Assembly: GCF_001423185.1 (NCBI RefSeq)
Contig: NZ_LMOB01000001.1
Location: 186,001-250,000 of the forward strand
DNA from: Plantibacter sp. Leaf314
Lineage (GTDB): Bacteria > Actinomycetota > Actinomycetes > Actinomycetales > Microbacteriaceae
Length of the DNA stretch: 64,000 nucleotides
Direction of reading: 5' to 3'
Position 1 is the first letter of the stretch, and every line of letters starts with the position of its first letter. Shown here one piece after another: positions 16,071-26,003 of this stretch. The notes beneath the pieces were generated by a model, which saw only the letters and a list, made by a program, of their open reading frames with translations, searched no databases and was not told the origin of the DNA. The position numbers and the translations under genes are program-made.

Positions 16071-17278
16071 CAGTGCTGCGCTCCGCCGTCGTCCTGTCCG
16101 TCGGCGCCCAACAGCTCTGCTTCGATGGCCGCCGAGAGGCGCTCCTGCAGCTCGGCGTCGCCGATCTGCTGGATGATCTCGACGAGGAATCCACGGACGA
16201 CGAGTCGCCGTGCTTCGTCCTCGGGGATGCCTCGCGCCTGCAGGTAGAAGAGCTGCTCGTCGTCGAAGCGTCCGGTCGCGCTCGCGTGGCCGGCTCCGGC
16301 GATGTCGCCGGTCTCGATCTCGAGGTTCGGAACGGAGTCGGCACGAGTGCCGTCCGAGAGGACCAGGTTGCGGTTCTGCTCGTAGCTGTCCGTGGCGACG
16401 GCACGGTTGCTGATGAGGACGTCGCCGATCCAGACGGACCGGGCGCCCTCACCCTGCAAGGCGCCCTTGTAGGTCACGCGGCCCCGGGTGTTCGGAGCGT
16501 CGTGGTGCATGTACACCTGCTGCTCGAGGTGCTGGCCCGCATCGGAGAAGTAGACGCCCAGTGAGTCGAGATCGGAGCCCTGACCGGAGAGGTGCAGCGT
16601 GGGGTTCACTCGGACGACCTTGCCACCGAGGGACACGACGACGTGCTTGAGGTGCGCGTCGCGGCCGATGGAGGCGAAGTGGCTCGCGAGGTGCACGGCT
16701 TCGTCGTCCCACCACTGCACCGACACGACGGTCACGTCCGCCTGCTCGCCGACGACGATCTCGACGTTCTCCGTGAGGCGCGCGTCGCCGGAGTTCTCGA
16801 TGATGATCAGGCCGCGGCTGAACGGTGCGGCCGTGATGACCGTGTGCGCGGCGCGAGGGCCACCGCCGAGCGCGCTGCGCTCGATGCGGAGGGTCTTGGT
16901 CTCCTCACCGGTGACCGAGATCGCGAGCGCATGCTCGAAACTCGACCACGCGTTCGCCGATGCGCGCTCCTCCGGAACACCAGCCGATCCGACGCGCGCG
17001 TCGTCACGACCGATCCACTCGATGCCGAAGCCGTCGACGTCGTCGTGCTGGACCGGGGTGGGCGAGCCGTCGAGCTCCCCCGCGGTGAGGTCGGTGAACT
17101 TCGCGACCGGGCTGAGCTTCCAGACCGCCTCGCGTCCCGTCACCGCTGGGAAGTCGGCCACATCATAGGAGCTGAAGCGCTCCGATCGGGTCTGCACCGG
17201 GATGACGCGTCCTGCGCCGTCGCTGTGTGCCGTGATGCCGTGCTGTCCTTCGGTCTGAGTCGGTGCTGCAGTCGTCAT
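16070..17278 (-). CDS. sufD: Fe-S cluster assembly protein SufD
   Basis: 402-residue SufD, partner of SufB in the SufBC2D scaffold. The C-terminal core carries NRAVATDSYEQNRNL, HASATGRFDDEQLFYL and the SufB/D-family GIPEDEARRL helix. The N-terminal region is variable, as usual. The ATG at 17278 overlaps the TAA of sufB by one base (TAATG). The frame is open further upstream but only inside sufB. Confidence 0.94.
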   Translation of the reverse strand: MTTAAPTQTEGQHGITAHSDGAGRVIPVQTRSERFSSYDVADFPAVTGREAVWKLSPVAKFTDLTAGELDGSPTPVQHDDVDGFGIEWIGRDDARVGSAGVPEERASANAWSSFEHALAISVTGEETKTLRIERSALGGGPRAAHTVITAAPFSRGLIIIENSGDARLTENVEIVVGEQADVTVVSVQWWDDEAVHLASHFASIGRDAHLKHVVVSLGGKVVRVNPTLHLSGQGSDLDSLGVYFSDAGQHLEQQVYMHHDAPNTRGRVTYKGALQGEGARSVWIGDVLISNRAVATDSYEQNRNLVLSDGTRADSVPNLEIETGDIAGAGHASATGRFDDEQLFYLQARGIPEDEARRLVVRGFLVEIIQQIGDAELQERLSAAIEAELLGADGQDDGGAQH

Positions 17279-18696
17279 TAACCGACGGATCCTTCCATGC
17301 CCATCTCGATGAGCTTGTTGAGTTCGAGTGCGTACTCCATGGGCAGCTCGCGGGCGATCGGCTCGATGAAGCCGCGGACGATCATGGCCATGGCCTCGTC
17401 CTCCGGCATGCCGCGGCTCATCAGGTAGAAGAGCTGCTCTTCGCTGACCTTCGACACCGTCGCCTCGTGTCCGAGCTGGACGTCGTCCACGCGGATGTCG
17501 ATCGCCGGGTAGGTGTCGCTCCGGGAGATGGTGTCGACGAGGAGCGCGTCGCACCGCACGGTGTTGGCCGAGTGGTGGGCGTTGGCGTCGACCCGGACCT
17601 CACCGCGGTAGCCGGCACGGCCGCCACCACGGGCGATCGACTTCGACACGATCGACGACTGCGTGTACGGAGCCATGTGGATCATCTTGGCGCCGGCGTC
17701 CTGGTGCTGGCCGGGGCCGGCGAACGCGACGGACAGGGTCTCGCCCTTGGCGTGCTCGCCCATGAGGTAGATGGACGGGTACTTCATCGTGACCTTGGAT
17801 CCGATGTTGCCGTCGATCCACTCCATGGTCGCGCCCTCAGCGGCCGTGGCACGCTTCGTGACCAGGTTGTAGACGTTGTTCGACCAGTTCTGGATGGTCG
17901 TGTACCGCACACGCGCGTTCTTCTTGACGATGATCTCGACGACCGCGGAGTGCAGCGAGTCCGACTTGTAGATCGGCGCGGTGCAGCCCTCGATGTAGTG
18001 CACGTAGCTGCCCTCGTCGGCGATGATCAGCGTCCGCTCGAACTGGCCCATGTTCTCGGTGTTGATCCGGAAGTAGGCCTGCAGCGGGATCTCCACGTGC
18101 ACGCCGGGCGGCACGTAGACGAAGGAGCCACCGGACCACACGGCCGTGTTCAGCGCCGCGAACTTGTTGTCGCCGGACGGGATGACCGTGCCGAAGTACT
18201 CCTCGAAGAACTCGGGGTGCTCGCGCAACGCGGTGTCGGTGTCCATGAAGATGACACCCTGCGCCTCGAGTTCCTCGTTGATCTGGTGGTAGACCACCTC
18301 GGACTCGTACTGCGCGGCGACGCCGGAGACGAGGCGCTGGCGCTCGGCCTCGGGGATGCCGAGCTTCTCGTAGGTGTTCTTGATGTCGTCCGGCAGGTCT
18401 TCCCAGGTCTGGGCCTGCTTCTCGGTCGAGCGGACGAAGTACTTGATGTTCTCGAAGTCGATCTCGGAGAGGTCGGCGCCCCATGTCGGCATGGGCTTGC
18501 GCTCGAACAGCTGCAGGGCCTTGAGGCGCCGCTGCAGCATCCAGTCCGGTTCGCTCTTCAGCGCGGAGATGTCGGCCACGACCTCGGTGGAGATACCGCG
18601 GCGCGCTGAGGCGCCGGCGACGTCGCCGTCGTGCCATCCGAACTCGTATTGGCCGAGTCCGGCGAGCTCTGGGCGATCGATCAGGATGTCTGACAT
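17278..18696 (-). CDS. sufB: Fe-S cluster assembly protein SufB
   Basis: 472-residue SufB, the scaffold on which the nascent Fe-S cluster is built. Landmarks are [21 protein letters not shown] with the conserved Cys region, [25 protein letters not shown] and the C-terminal [15 protein letters not shown]. It is the first gene of the operon. AGAGGG lies five to ten bases before the ATG at 18696. No sufR regulator precedes it; upstream is ctaA on the other strand. sufS and sufU, which supply sulfur in related actinobacteria, are not found in the window. Confidence 0.95.
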   Translation of the reverse strand: MSDILIDRPELAGLGQYEFGWHDGDVAGASARRGISTEVVADISALKSEPDWMLQRRLKALQLFERKPMPTWGADLSEIDFENIKYFVRSTEKQAQTWEDLPDDIKNTYEKLGIPEAERQRLVSGVAAQYESEVVYHQINEELEAQGVIFMDTDTALREHPEFFEEYFGTVIPSGDNKFAALNTAVWSGGSFVYVPPGVHVEIPLQAYFRINTENMGQFERTLIIADEGSYVHYIEGCTAPIYKSDSLHSAVVEIIVKKNARVRYTTIQNWSNNVYNLVTKRATAAEGATMEWIDGNIGSKVTMKYPSIYLMGEHAKGETLSVAFAGPGQHQDAGAKMIHMAPYTQSSIVSKSIARGGGRAGYRGEVRVDANAHHSANTVRCDALLVDTISRSDTYPAIDIRVDDVQLGHEATVSKVSEEQLFYLMSRGMPEDEAMAMIVRGFIEPIARELPMEYALELNKLIEMGMEGSVG

Positions 18697-18943
18697 GTGT
18701 CCCTCTTTCCTCCCTGGAGACAACCACCGGATGGAGGTCGTCATTCCCTCCCGTGGGACGCGCCTGATCGGAGCGGGTTGGGGAGGGGATGTGCGGGCGG
18801 CTTCTTCGCGAACCTACAATGTTCTTGAACCATGGCGCTTCTCGCGCGCACCGTGAACCTCATAATCCTACAGCTTCCTGTGGGTTGTGGGTGAGGACGG
18901 TGCATACCGTCGCCGTGGCCACCGCGAACCGAAGGACCGACCC
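18697..18943. promoter_or_regulatory. Divergent promoter region of sufB and ctaA
   Basis: 247 bases without a gene. On the plus strand TACAAT (18815-18820) is a near-consensus -10 for ctaA. On the minus strand TGTAGGTT and TGTAGGAT lie about 120 and 170 bases before sufB. The strings GAACCTACA and GAACCTCATAATCCTACA form an imperfect direct repeat about 40 bases apart. No SufR or IscR-like operator is recognised. Confidence 0.4.
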
Positions 18944-19975
18944 GTGTCAGACCACTCCAAGACCGCCAGTCGCGCGACGCCGCCGCGCAGCCTCCCCGAG
19001 CGGGTGCGCGCCACGCGGTTCTGGCAGTGGTTGCCGACGACGATCGACAAGCGGGTGCGGGTCGTCGCCTGGTTCTCGTTCGCGTTCCAGCTCGTCCTCA
19101 TCGGCACCGGTGGAGCCGTCCGCTTGACCGCTTCCGGTCTCGGTTGCCCCACCTGGCCTCGCTGCACGGACGACTCGTTCGTGAACACGCCGGAGATGGG
19201 GATCCACGGGATCATCGAGTTCGGCAACCGTCTGCTGACGTTCGTCCTGGCGATCATCGTGATCGCCGCGTTCCTCGCGGTCATCCGCATGCGTCGGCAG
19301 CGGCCGGACCTCTTCCGACTGACCCTGCTCCAGGGGCTGTCCATCCCGGCACAGGCCGTCCTCGGCGGGATCACCGTGCTCACCGGCCTGAACCCGTACG
19401 TGGTGGGGCTGCACTTCGTCATCTCGATCGTCCTGGTCGCCCTCGCGACGATGCTCGTCCACCGGGTCTACCGCGGGCCCCGTGGCGCGGTGAAGGTCAT
19501 GCCCGGTTGGTACCTCGGCGTCGTCCACCTCACGAGCCTGTTCGTGGCTGTGACGGTCGTCTTCGGCATCCTCACCACGGGCTCGGGACCCCACGCCGGC
19601 GACAACTCCAAGAAGGTGCCCGCTCCGCGGAACGGCTTCGACCCGGAGTTCCTGCAGCACCTCCACAGCTGGCCCGCCTACGCGACGCTCGCGGGCACCG
19701 TCGTCCTCCTCATCGGGGCGATCGTGCTCGGCGCACGCCGAGGGTCGCGCGGCGTCCGCACCGCGGTCACCACACTCCTCGCGGTCGAAGTCGCGCAGAT
19801 CGTCGTAGGACTCACCCAGGCGCGCCTCGGACTCCCCGAGGTGCTGGTCGGTCTCCACATGGTGCTCGCCGGACTCCTCGTCGCCGCGATGACCTGGGTC
19901 GTCCTGCAGCAGCGGATCCCGGTGCGGACGGCGTCGAACGACGAGCGTCCGGTCTCCCTCAGCGCCGCGCGCTGA
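18944..19975 (+). CDS. ctaA: Heme A synthase (COX15/CtaA family)
   Basis: 343-residue polytopic membrane protein that converts heme O to heme A for aa3-type cytochrome oxidase. About eight hydrophobic segments. The paired Cys of the first loop are in GCPTWPRC, and heme-ligand His residues lie in HGIIEFGNR, GLHF, HLHSWP and GLHM. The GTG at 18944 has AAGGA eight bases upstream; an earlier in-frame GTG at 18887 would add 19 basic, unconserved residues. Convergent with the helicase. Confidence 0.92.
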   Translation: MSDHSKTASRATPPRSLPERVRATRFWQWLPTTIDKRVRVVAWFSFAFQLVLIGTGGAVRLTASGLGCPTWPRCTDDSFVNTPEMGIHGIIEFGNRLLTFVLAIIVIAAFLAVIRMRRQRPDLFRLTLLQGLSIPAQAVLGGITVLTGLNPYVVGLHFVISIVLVALATMLVHRVYRGPRGAVKVMPGWYLGVVHLTSLFVAVTVVFGILTTGSGPHAGDNSKKVPAPRNGFDPEFLQHLHSWPAYATLAGTVVLLIGAIVLGARRGSRGVRTAVTTLLAVEVAQIVVGLTQARLGLPEVLVGLHMVLAGLLVAAMTWVVLQQRIPVRTASNDERPVSLSAAR

Positions 19976-19981
19976 CTCCGA

Positions 19982-20007
19982 CGCGTCGTCGACGACGGGT
20001 CGACGCG
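19982..20007. terminator. Weak hairpin between ctaA and the convergent helicase gene
   Basis: CGCGTCG and CGACGCG with a 12-base loop that is itself palindromic. No T-run. Only a possible terminator. Confidence 0.35.
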
Positions 20008-20039
20008 CGCCGCTGGAGGTGCTGCCCTCGGACGACGGC

Positions 20040-22589
20040 TCAGAGCATCCCGACGGCGGTCACGCGGACCACGGCCGTGCCGGTCTCGTCGGAGGCGTCG
20101 AGGTCGATGACGGCAGCGATCCCCCAGTCGTGGTCACCGGCCGGGTCGGCGAACACCTGGCGCACGCGCCAGACTCCCCCGGCATCGCCGACGGGGCGTT
20201 CGTCCTCGTCGTCGATCACGAGGAGGGCAGGGCTCCGCGCCGCGGCTCCCGTCGGCAACTCGCCGTGCTCCTCGAAGTAGGGGTCCATGGCATCGGCCCA
20301 GGCGTCGGCGTCGAATCCCGCAGAGGCGTCGAGCTCGCCGAGTGCGTCGTAGTGCTCCAGGGAGGCGAGCTGGACCCGGCGGAAGAGTTCGTTCCGGACC
20401 AGGACCGTGAACGCACGCCGGTTCGCGAGCACGCTGCGCGGTGTCGGCGGGAGTGCGTGGACGGCCTCGGCATGCCGTTCCGGATCCGGGTGGGAGAGTT
20501 CCTCCCACTCGTCGAGCAAGCTCGAGTCGACCTGGCGGACGAGTTCGCCGAGCCACTCGATGAGGTCCTGGAGTTCCTCGTCCTTGAATTCGTCCGGGAC
20601 ACTCTGGCGGATCGCCCGGAAGGCGTCCGACAGGTAGCGCAGGACGAGCCCCTCAGACCTCGACAGGCTGTAGAACGACACGAATTCGCTGAAGTTCAGC
20701 GCCCGCTCGATGAAGTCGCGGACGACCGCCTTCGGGCGCAATTCGAGGTCGAGCGCCCAGGGCTGCGCCACCGTGTAGCTCGTGAACGCCGCCTCGAGGA
20801 GCTCTGCGAGTGGCTTCGGGTGGGTGACCTGTTCGAGGAGCTCCATGCGCTGGTCGTACTCGATCCCCTCGGCCTTCATCGCCTGCACGGCCTCGCCCCT
20901 GGCGAGGTGCTGCTGGGCCATCACGATCTGACGGGGGTCGTCGAGGGTCGACTCCACCACCGAGATGACGTCGAGTGCGAAGCCGGGTTCCGCCGGGTCG
21001 AGGAGCTCGAACGCCGCGAGGGCGAAGGGTGAGAGTGGGGCGTTGAGGGCGAAGTTGGGCTGCAACTCGACCGTGAGACCGATGACGACCTCACCCGTGT
21101 CGGGATCGGTGGTCTGGGTGATCACGCCGGCGGTGCGCAGCGTGCGATAGATCTCGAGCGCGCGTCTGGCGAGGGCGAAGCGTCTGGCGCGCGGTTCGTG
21201 GTTGTCGAACACGAGCGAACGGATGGTGCCGAAGCTGTCACCGCCACGCGCGATGACACTGAGCATCATCGCGTGGGTGAGCTGCATGTGGCTCGTCAGC
21301 GTCTCCGGTTCGGCCGAGACCAGCCGTTGGAAACTGGGCTCTCCCCATGACACGAAGCCTTCGGGTGCCTTCTTGCGGATGATCTTGCGGCGCTTCTTCG
21401 GGTCGTCGCCCGCCTTCTCGATCAGTTTGAGGTTCTCGGTCTCGTGCTCGGGTGCCTGCACCACCACGGTGCCTGCGGTGTCGTACCCCGCTCGACCCGC
21501 TCGCCCGGCGATCTGGTGGAACTCCCTCGCGTTCACCTGCCGCATCTTCGTGCCGTCGTACTTCGTGAGCGCGGTGAACAGGACGGTACGGATCGGGACG
21601 TTGATCCCGACCCCGAGGGTGTCGGTCCCGCAGATGACCCGGAGGAGGCCCCGTTGCGCCAGTTGCTCGACGAGGCGTCGGTACTTCGGCAGCATGCCGG
21701 CGTGGTGCACGCCGATACCGCTGCGGACGAGTCGGGACAGGGTCGTGCCGAACGCGGTGCTGAACCGGAAGTCACCGATGGCCGCGGCGATCTCGTCGCG
21801 CTGCTCCCGCGTGACGACCTTGAGGCTCGTCAACGCCTGCGCCCGCTCGAGCGCGGCCGCCTGGGCGAAGTGCACGATGTAGACGGGCGCCTGGCCGGTG
21901 TGGAGGAGATCCTCCACCGTTTCGTGGATCGGCGTCGTCGCGTAGGAGAAGTGCAACGGCACGGGGCGTTCGACGCCCGTCACGACGGCGGTCTCGCGGC
22001 CGGTGCGGCGCTCGAGGTCGGCCGCGAGTTCGCCGACGTCTCCGAGCGTCGCGGACATCAGGATGAACTGGGTGTCCGGCAACGTGAGCAGCGGGACCTG
22101 CCAGGCCCAACCCCGATCCGGGTCGGCGTAGAAGTGGAACTCGTCCATCACGACCTGGTCGATGCCCGCATCGGTGCCGTGTCGCAACGCCAGGTTGGCC
22201 ACGATCTCCGCGGTGCAGCAGACGATCGGCGCGTCGGCGTTCACCGAGGAGTCGCCGGTGACCATCCCGACGTTCTCCGCGCCGAACATCTCGACGAGGG
22301 CGAAGAACTTCTCGCTGACGAGTGCCTTGATGGGGGCCGTGTAGTAACTGCGTCGGCCGGAACTCAACGCGGCGAAGTGCGCGCCTGCGGCGACGAGGCT
22401 CTTCCCGGTGCCCGTGGGCGTGGACAGGATGACGTTGGCGCCGTCGACGATGCCGATGAGCGCCTCCTCCTGGGCCGGGTAGAGGCTGAGACCGCCGGCC
22501 TCGGCCCAGGAGACGAACCGGTCGAAGACGATGTCGGGGCTCTCCCCCGTCGCAGCGATCAGCCGGCCACGTTCCGCTGCGTCAGCCAC
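20040..22589 (-). CDS. Ski2/Mtr4-like DEAD/DEAH-box RNA helicase with DUF3516 C-terminus
   Basis: 849-residue superfamily 2 helicase. Motif I is STPTGTGKS, motif II is DEFH (a variant of DEVH/DExH), motif III is SAT, and motif VI is HQIAGRAGRAGYD. The region after about residue 480 has no helicase motif and matches the actinobacterial DUF3516 module by its position and acidic tail. RNA processing or decay is likely; the substrate is unknown. GTG start at 22589, four bases after the ctaB stop, so it is the second gene of a ctaB-helicase operon. Confidence 0.86.
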   Translation of the reverse strand: MADAAERGRLIAATGESPDIVFDRFVSWAEAGGLSLYPAQEEALIGIVDGANVILSTPTGTGKSLVAAGAHFAALSSGRRSYYTAPIKALVSEKFFALVEMFGAENVGMVTGDSSVNADAPIVCCTAEIVANLALRHGTDAGIDQVVMDEFHFYADPDRGWAWQVPLLTLPDTQFILMSATLGDVGELAADLERRTGRETAVVTGVERPVPLHFSYATTPIHETVEDLLHTGQAPVYIVHFAQAAALERAQALTSLKVVTREQRDEIAAAIGDFRFSTAFGTTLSRLVRSGIGVHHAGMLPKYRRLVEQLAQRGLLRVICGTDTLGVGINVPIRTVLFTALTKYDGTKMRQVNAREFHQIAGRAGRAGYDTAGTVVVQAPEHETENLKLIEKAGDDPKKRRKIIRKKAPEGFVSWGEPSFQRLVSAEPETLTSHMQLTHAMMLSVIARGGDSFGTIRSLVFDNHEPRARRFALARRALEIYRTLRTAGVITQTTDPDTGEVVIGLTVELQPNFALNAPLSPFALAAFELLDPAEPGFALDVISVVESTLDDPRQIVMAQQHLARGEAVQAMKAEGIEYDQRMELLEQVTHPKPLAELLEAAFTSYTVAQPWALDLELRPKAVVRDFIERALNFSEFVSFYSLSRSEGLVLRYLSDAFRAIRQSVPDEFKDEELQDLIEWLGELVRQVDSSLLDEWEELSHPDPERHAEAVHALPPTPRSVLANRRAFTVLVRNELFRRVQLASLEHYDALGELDASAGFDADAWADAMDPYFEEHGELPTGAAARSPALLVIDDEDERPVGDAGGVWRVRQVFADPAGDHDWGIAAVIDLDASDETGTAVVRVTAVGML

Positions 22590-22593
22590 CGGG

Positions 22594-23514
22594 TCAGAAC
22601 GGGAGGAGCGGGTCGATGCCGACGGCGAGGAACAGCAGGGTCAGGTAGGTGATCGAACCGTGGAACACGCGCATGGGCGAGACGTGCTCGTGGCGGATCG
22701 CCAGGTTGTAGAGGCGGTGGGTCTCGTAGACGAACCAGCCGCCGGACAGGAGGGCGACCGCACTGTAGAGCAGGCCCATGTCCGCCACGGGGATGAGCAG
22801 GAGGGAGCAGGCGACCGTGGCCCAGGCGTAGAGGATGACCTGCAGGCCGACCTGTGCCCGCCCGCGGACGACGGCGAGCATCGGTACGCCGACGGCCTGG
22901 TAGTCGCTCCGGTACTTCATGGACAGCGGCCAGTAGTGCGGCGGCGTCCACAGGAACACGACGGCGAACAGGATGATCGGTGCCCAGGTGAGCGAACCGG
23001 TGACGGCGGCCCAACCGATGACGACGGGGAAGCAACCGGCGATCCCGCCCCAGATGATGTTCTGCTGGGTGCGTCGCTTCAGCCACAGGGTGTAGACGAA
23101 CACGTAGAAGAGGATCGCGCCGACCGACAGCGAAGCGGCCAGCCAGTTGGTGGTGGCGAGGAGCCACACCGTCGACACGACGCCGAGCGTCCAGGCGAAC
23201 ACGAGGGCCTCGCGCGGCGTGACCTCGCCGGTCACGAGGGGGCGCTTCTTCGTGCGGTCCATCACCGCGTCGATGTCGCGGTCGATGTAGCAGTTGAACG
23301 CTGCGGCGGAGCCGGCGCTGAGCGCGCCGCCGATCACCGTCGCGATGACGAGCCACCAGTCCGGCAGGCCGCCCTTCGCGAGGATCATGACCGGGATCGT
23401 CGTCACCAGCAGCAGTTCCATGACCCGGGGCTTGGTGAGGGCGATGTACGCCTTCGCCTTGCGTCGGAAACCGAGCCTGGGGCTCGACACACGTTCTGCT
23501 ACAGCGACGTCCAT
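22594..23514 (-). CDS. ctaB: Protoheme IX farnesyltransferase (heme O synthase)
   Basis: 306-residue UbiA-family prenyltransferase that attaches farnesyl to heme B, the step before CtaA. Nine or so membrane segments. The first Asp-rich motif is [20 protein letters not shown] and the second is [13 protein letters not shown]. The ATG at 23514 follows GAGGAG closely; an alternative GTG at 23544 would add ten residues. A TAGAAT hexamer at 23573-23578 fits a promoter. Divergent from tkt, a conserved actinobacterial pairing. Confidence 0.93.
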   Translation of the reverse strand: MDVAVAERVSSPRLGFRRKAKAYIALTKPRVMELLLVTTIPVMILAKGGLPDWWLVIATVIGGALSAGSAAAFNCYIDRDIDAVMDRTKKRPLVTGEVTPREALVFAWTLGVVSTVWLLATTNWLAASLSVGAILFYVFVYTLWLKRRTQQNIIWGGIAGCFPVVIGWAAVTGSLTWAPIILFAVVFLWTPPHYWPLSMKYRSDYQAVGVPMLAVVRGRAQVGLQVILYAWATVACSLLLIPVADMGLLYSAVALLSGGWFVYETHRLYNLAIRHEHVSPMRVFHGSITYLTLLFLAVGIDPLLPF

Positions 23515-23888
23515 TGCTCCTCTAACGTTCGGTTCACCACGCACTGCTCGCCCGGTACGCGGTCCGCAGACGATTCTACGACACCGGCGAGGCGCACCGT
23601 ACTCCGCGAGGGCGCTGCGCGCGGCTCACCGCCGGCAGGCTCGTCGGCAAGCTCTGTGACGTCGAAAGTCCACCCGTGTTCGCGCTGGTCGAACATCGAC
23701 CGACAGCTGCGGTCTGTCGCTATGCTGGGAAGTGCTCGCCAGCCACTGTGCACGCGTGCGCCCCCTTCACCCAGTTCGAAGAGCGGTGTCGTGTGCTCGG
23801 ACGCCGAAGACGACGTGGGCCGCGAACGTACAGAAGAAGGCTCGACCGCTCGTCGGCCTCCTGTTCCGATGAGAAGGGTCAGTATTCA
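23515..23888. promoter_or_regulatory. Divergent control region of ctaB and the tkt operon
   Basis: 374 bases without a supported gene, although one frame stays open into tkt. It holds TAGAAT (23573-23578, minus) for ctaB and TATGCT (23721-23726, plus) for tkt, with a predicted tkt leader of about 160 bases. Two overlapping dyads, GACCG/CGGTC (23698-23714) and CGACAG/CTGTCG (23701-23719), end directly before the TATGCT and could bind a regulator. No known operator is recognised. Confidence 0.45.
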
Positions 23889-25979
23889 GTGGCAGATCTG
23901 CAGTGGGAAAGCATTGACAGCAAAGCGGTCGACACGGCGCGCATCCTCGCCGCCGACGCGGTCGAGAAGGTCGGCAACGGCCACCCGGGGACGGCGATGA
24001 GTCTCGCCCCCGCCGCATACCTCCTGTTCCAGAAGGTCATGCGCCGCGACCCGAAGGACCAGGACTGGCTCGGGCGCGACCGCTTCGTGCTGTCGGTCGG
24101 GCACAGCTCGCTGACGCAGTACGTCCAGCTCTACCTCGGTGGCTACGGCCTCGAACTCTCCGACCTCGAGGCGCTCCGCACCTGGGGTTCGCTGACGCCC
24201 GGCCACCCGGAGTACGGGCACACCAAGGGTGTCGAGATCACCACCGGTCCGCTCGGCCAGGGCCTCGCATCCGCCGTCGGCTTCGCCTACGCGTCCCGTT
24301 TCGAGCGCGGCCTGTTCGACCCCGAAGCAGACGCCGGCACGAGCCCCTTCGACCACTTCGTCTACGTCATCGCGGGTGACGGCGACCTGCAGGAGGGTGT
24401 GACGAGCGAGGCCTCCTCGCTCGCCGGCCACCAGCAGCTCGGCAACCTCATCGCGATCTACGACTCCAACCAGATCTCGATCGAGGACGACACCAACATC
24501 GCCTTCACCGAGGACGTCAAGGCTCGCTACGAGGCGTACCACTGGCACGTCCAGGTCGTCGACTGGAAGCAGACCGGCGAGTACGTCGAAGACGTCCACG
24601 CGCTGAACGACGCGATCGAGGCAGCCAAGGCCGAGACCGAGAAGCCGTCGCTGATCATCCTCAAGACGATCATCGGCTGGCCGGCTCCCAAGAAGCAGAA
24701 CACGGGCAAGATCCACGGCTCCGCACTGGGTGCCGAGGAACTCGCCGCCGTCAAGGAGGTCCTCGGGTTCGACCCCGAGCAGAGCTTCGTCGTCGCCGAC
24801 GAGGTCATCGAGCACACCCGCAAGGCGATCGACCGTGGTGCCGAGGCCCGTGCCGAGTGGCAGCAGGCGTTCGACGCCTGGGCCGCGGCCAACCCCGAGC
24901 GTGCTGCGCTGCTCTCGCGTCTCGAGACCGGCGAGCTCCCCGAGGGCGTCGAGTCCGCACTGCCCGTCTTCGAGGCAGGCAAGGACGTCTCCACGCGCGC
25001 CGCTTCCGGCAAGGTGCTCAACGCCCTCGGCCCGGTCATCCCCGAACTCTGGGGCGGCTCGGCCGACCTCGCCGAGTCGAACAACACCACGATCGAGGGC
25101 GGTGCGTCCTTCATCCCGAGCGAGCACTCCACCCACGAGTGGACCGGCAACCCGTACGGACGCGTCCTGCACTTCGGTATCCGTGAGCACGCGATGGCCG
25201 CCATCCTCAACGGCATCGTCCTCCACGGACCCACCCGCGCGTTCGGTGGCACCTTCCTCATCTTCAGCGACTACATGCGTCCGGCCGTCCGTCTGGCCGC
25301 GCTCATGAACGTGCCGTCCATCTTCGTGTGGACCCACGACTCCGTCGCCCTGGGTGAGGACGGCCCGACGCACCAGCCGATCGAGCAGCTCGCCTCGCTC
25401 CGTGCCATCCCGAACCTCGCCGTCGTGCGACCGGGTGACGCGAACGAAGTCGCCTACGCCTGGCTGGAGATCCTCAAGCGCCGCGGCGGCCCCACCGGCA
25501 TCGCGCTGACCCGTCAGAACATCCCGGTGTTCGAGCGAGGCACGGGCGACGCGTCCGGCGAGACCTTCGCCGCCGCGTCCAACGTCTCCAAGGGCGCCTA
25601 CGTGCTCGCCGAGGCGCCGAACGGCACGCCCGACGTCATCCTCATCGCGACGGGTTCCGAGCTCCAGCTCGCCGTCGAGGCCCGCGAGGTCCTCCGCGGC
25701 GAGGGCGTCAACGCCCGCGTCGTCTCGGTCCCCGCGCTCGAGTGGTTCGAGGAGCAGTCCGCCGAGTACCGCGAGTCCGTCCTGCCGAAGGCCGTCACCG
25801 CGCGCGTCTCCGTCGAGGCGGGTCTCGGCCTGACCTGGAAGAGCATCGTCGGCGACGCCGGCCGCACCGTGTCGATCGAGCACTTCGGTGCCTCCGCCGA
25901 CTACAAGACGCTGTTCCGTGAGTTCGGCATCACCACGGAGGCAGTCGTCTCCGCAGCACACGAGACGCTCGGCAAGTAG
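23889..25979 (+). CDS. tkt: Transketolase
   Basis: 696-residue thiamine-diphosphate enzyme moving two-carbon units in the pentose phosphate pathway. The ThDP motif runs from GDGDLQEG to the Asn in YDSNQIS; the substrate His is in GNGHPGTA; GIREHAMA holds the Glu that activates ThDP. Length is normal. The GTG at 23889 was chosen because conserved sequence begins there (VADLQWESID) and AGAAGGG lies ten bases upstream. First gene of tkt-tal-pgi-zwf-opcA-pgl. Confidence 0.95.
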   Translation: MADLQWESIDSKAVDTARILAADAVEKVGNGHPGTAMSLAPAAYLLFQKVMRRDPKDQDWLGRDRFVLSVGHSSLTQYVQLYLGGYGLELSDLEALRTWGSLTPGHPEYGHTKGVEITTGPLGQGLASAVGFAYASRFERGLFDPEADAGTSPFDHFVYVIAGDGDLQEGVTSEASSLAGHQQLGNLIAIYDSNQISIEDDTNIAFTEDVKARYEAYHWHVQVVDWKQTGEYVEDVHALNDAIEAAKAETEKPSLIILKTIIGWPAPKKQNTGKIHGSALGAEELAAVKEVLGFDPEQSFVVADEVIEHTRKAIDRGAEARAEWQQAFDAWAAANPERAALLSRLETGELPEGVESALPVFEAGKDVSTRAASGKVLNALGPVIPELWGGSADLAESNNTTIEGGASFIPSEHSTHEWTGNPYGRVLHFGIREHAMAAILNGIVLHGPTRAFGGTFLIFSDYMRPAVRLAALMNVPSIFVWTHDSVALGEDGPTHQPIEQLASLRAIPNLAVVRPGDANEVAYAWLEILKRRGGPTGIALTRQNIPVFERGTGDASGETFAAASNVSKGAYVLAEAPNGTPDVILIATGSELQLAVEAREVLRGEGVNARVVSVPALEWFEEQSAEYRESVLPKAVTARVSVEAGLGLTWKSIVGDAGRTVSIEHFGASADYKTLFREFGITTEAVVSAAHETLGK

Positions 25980-26003
25980 CCCGGGCGAAGGAGACAGAAG
26001 AAC

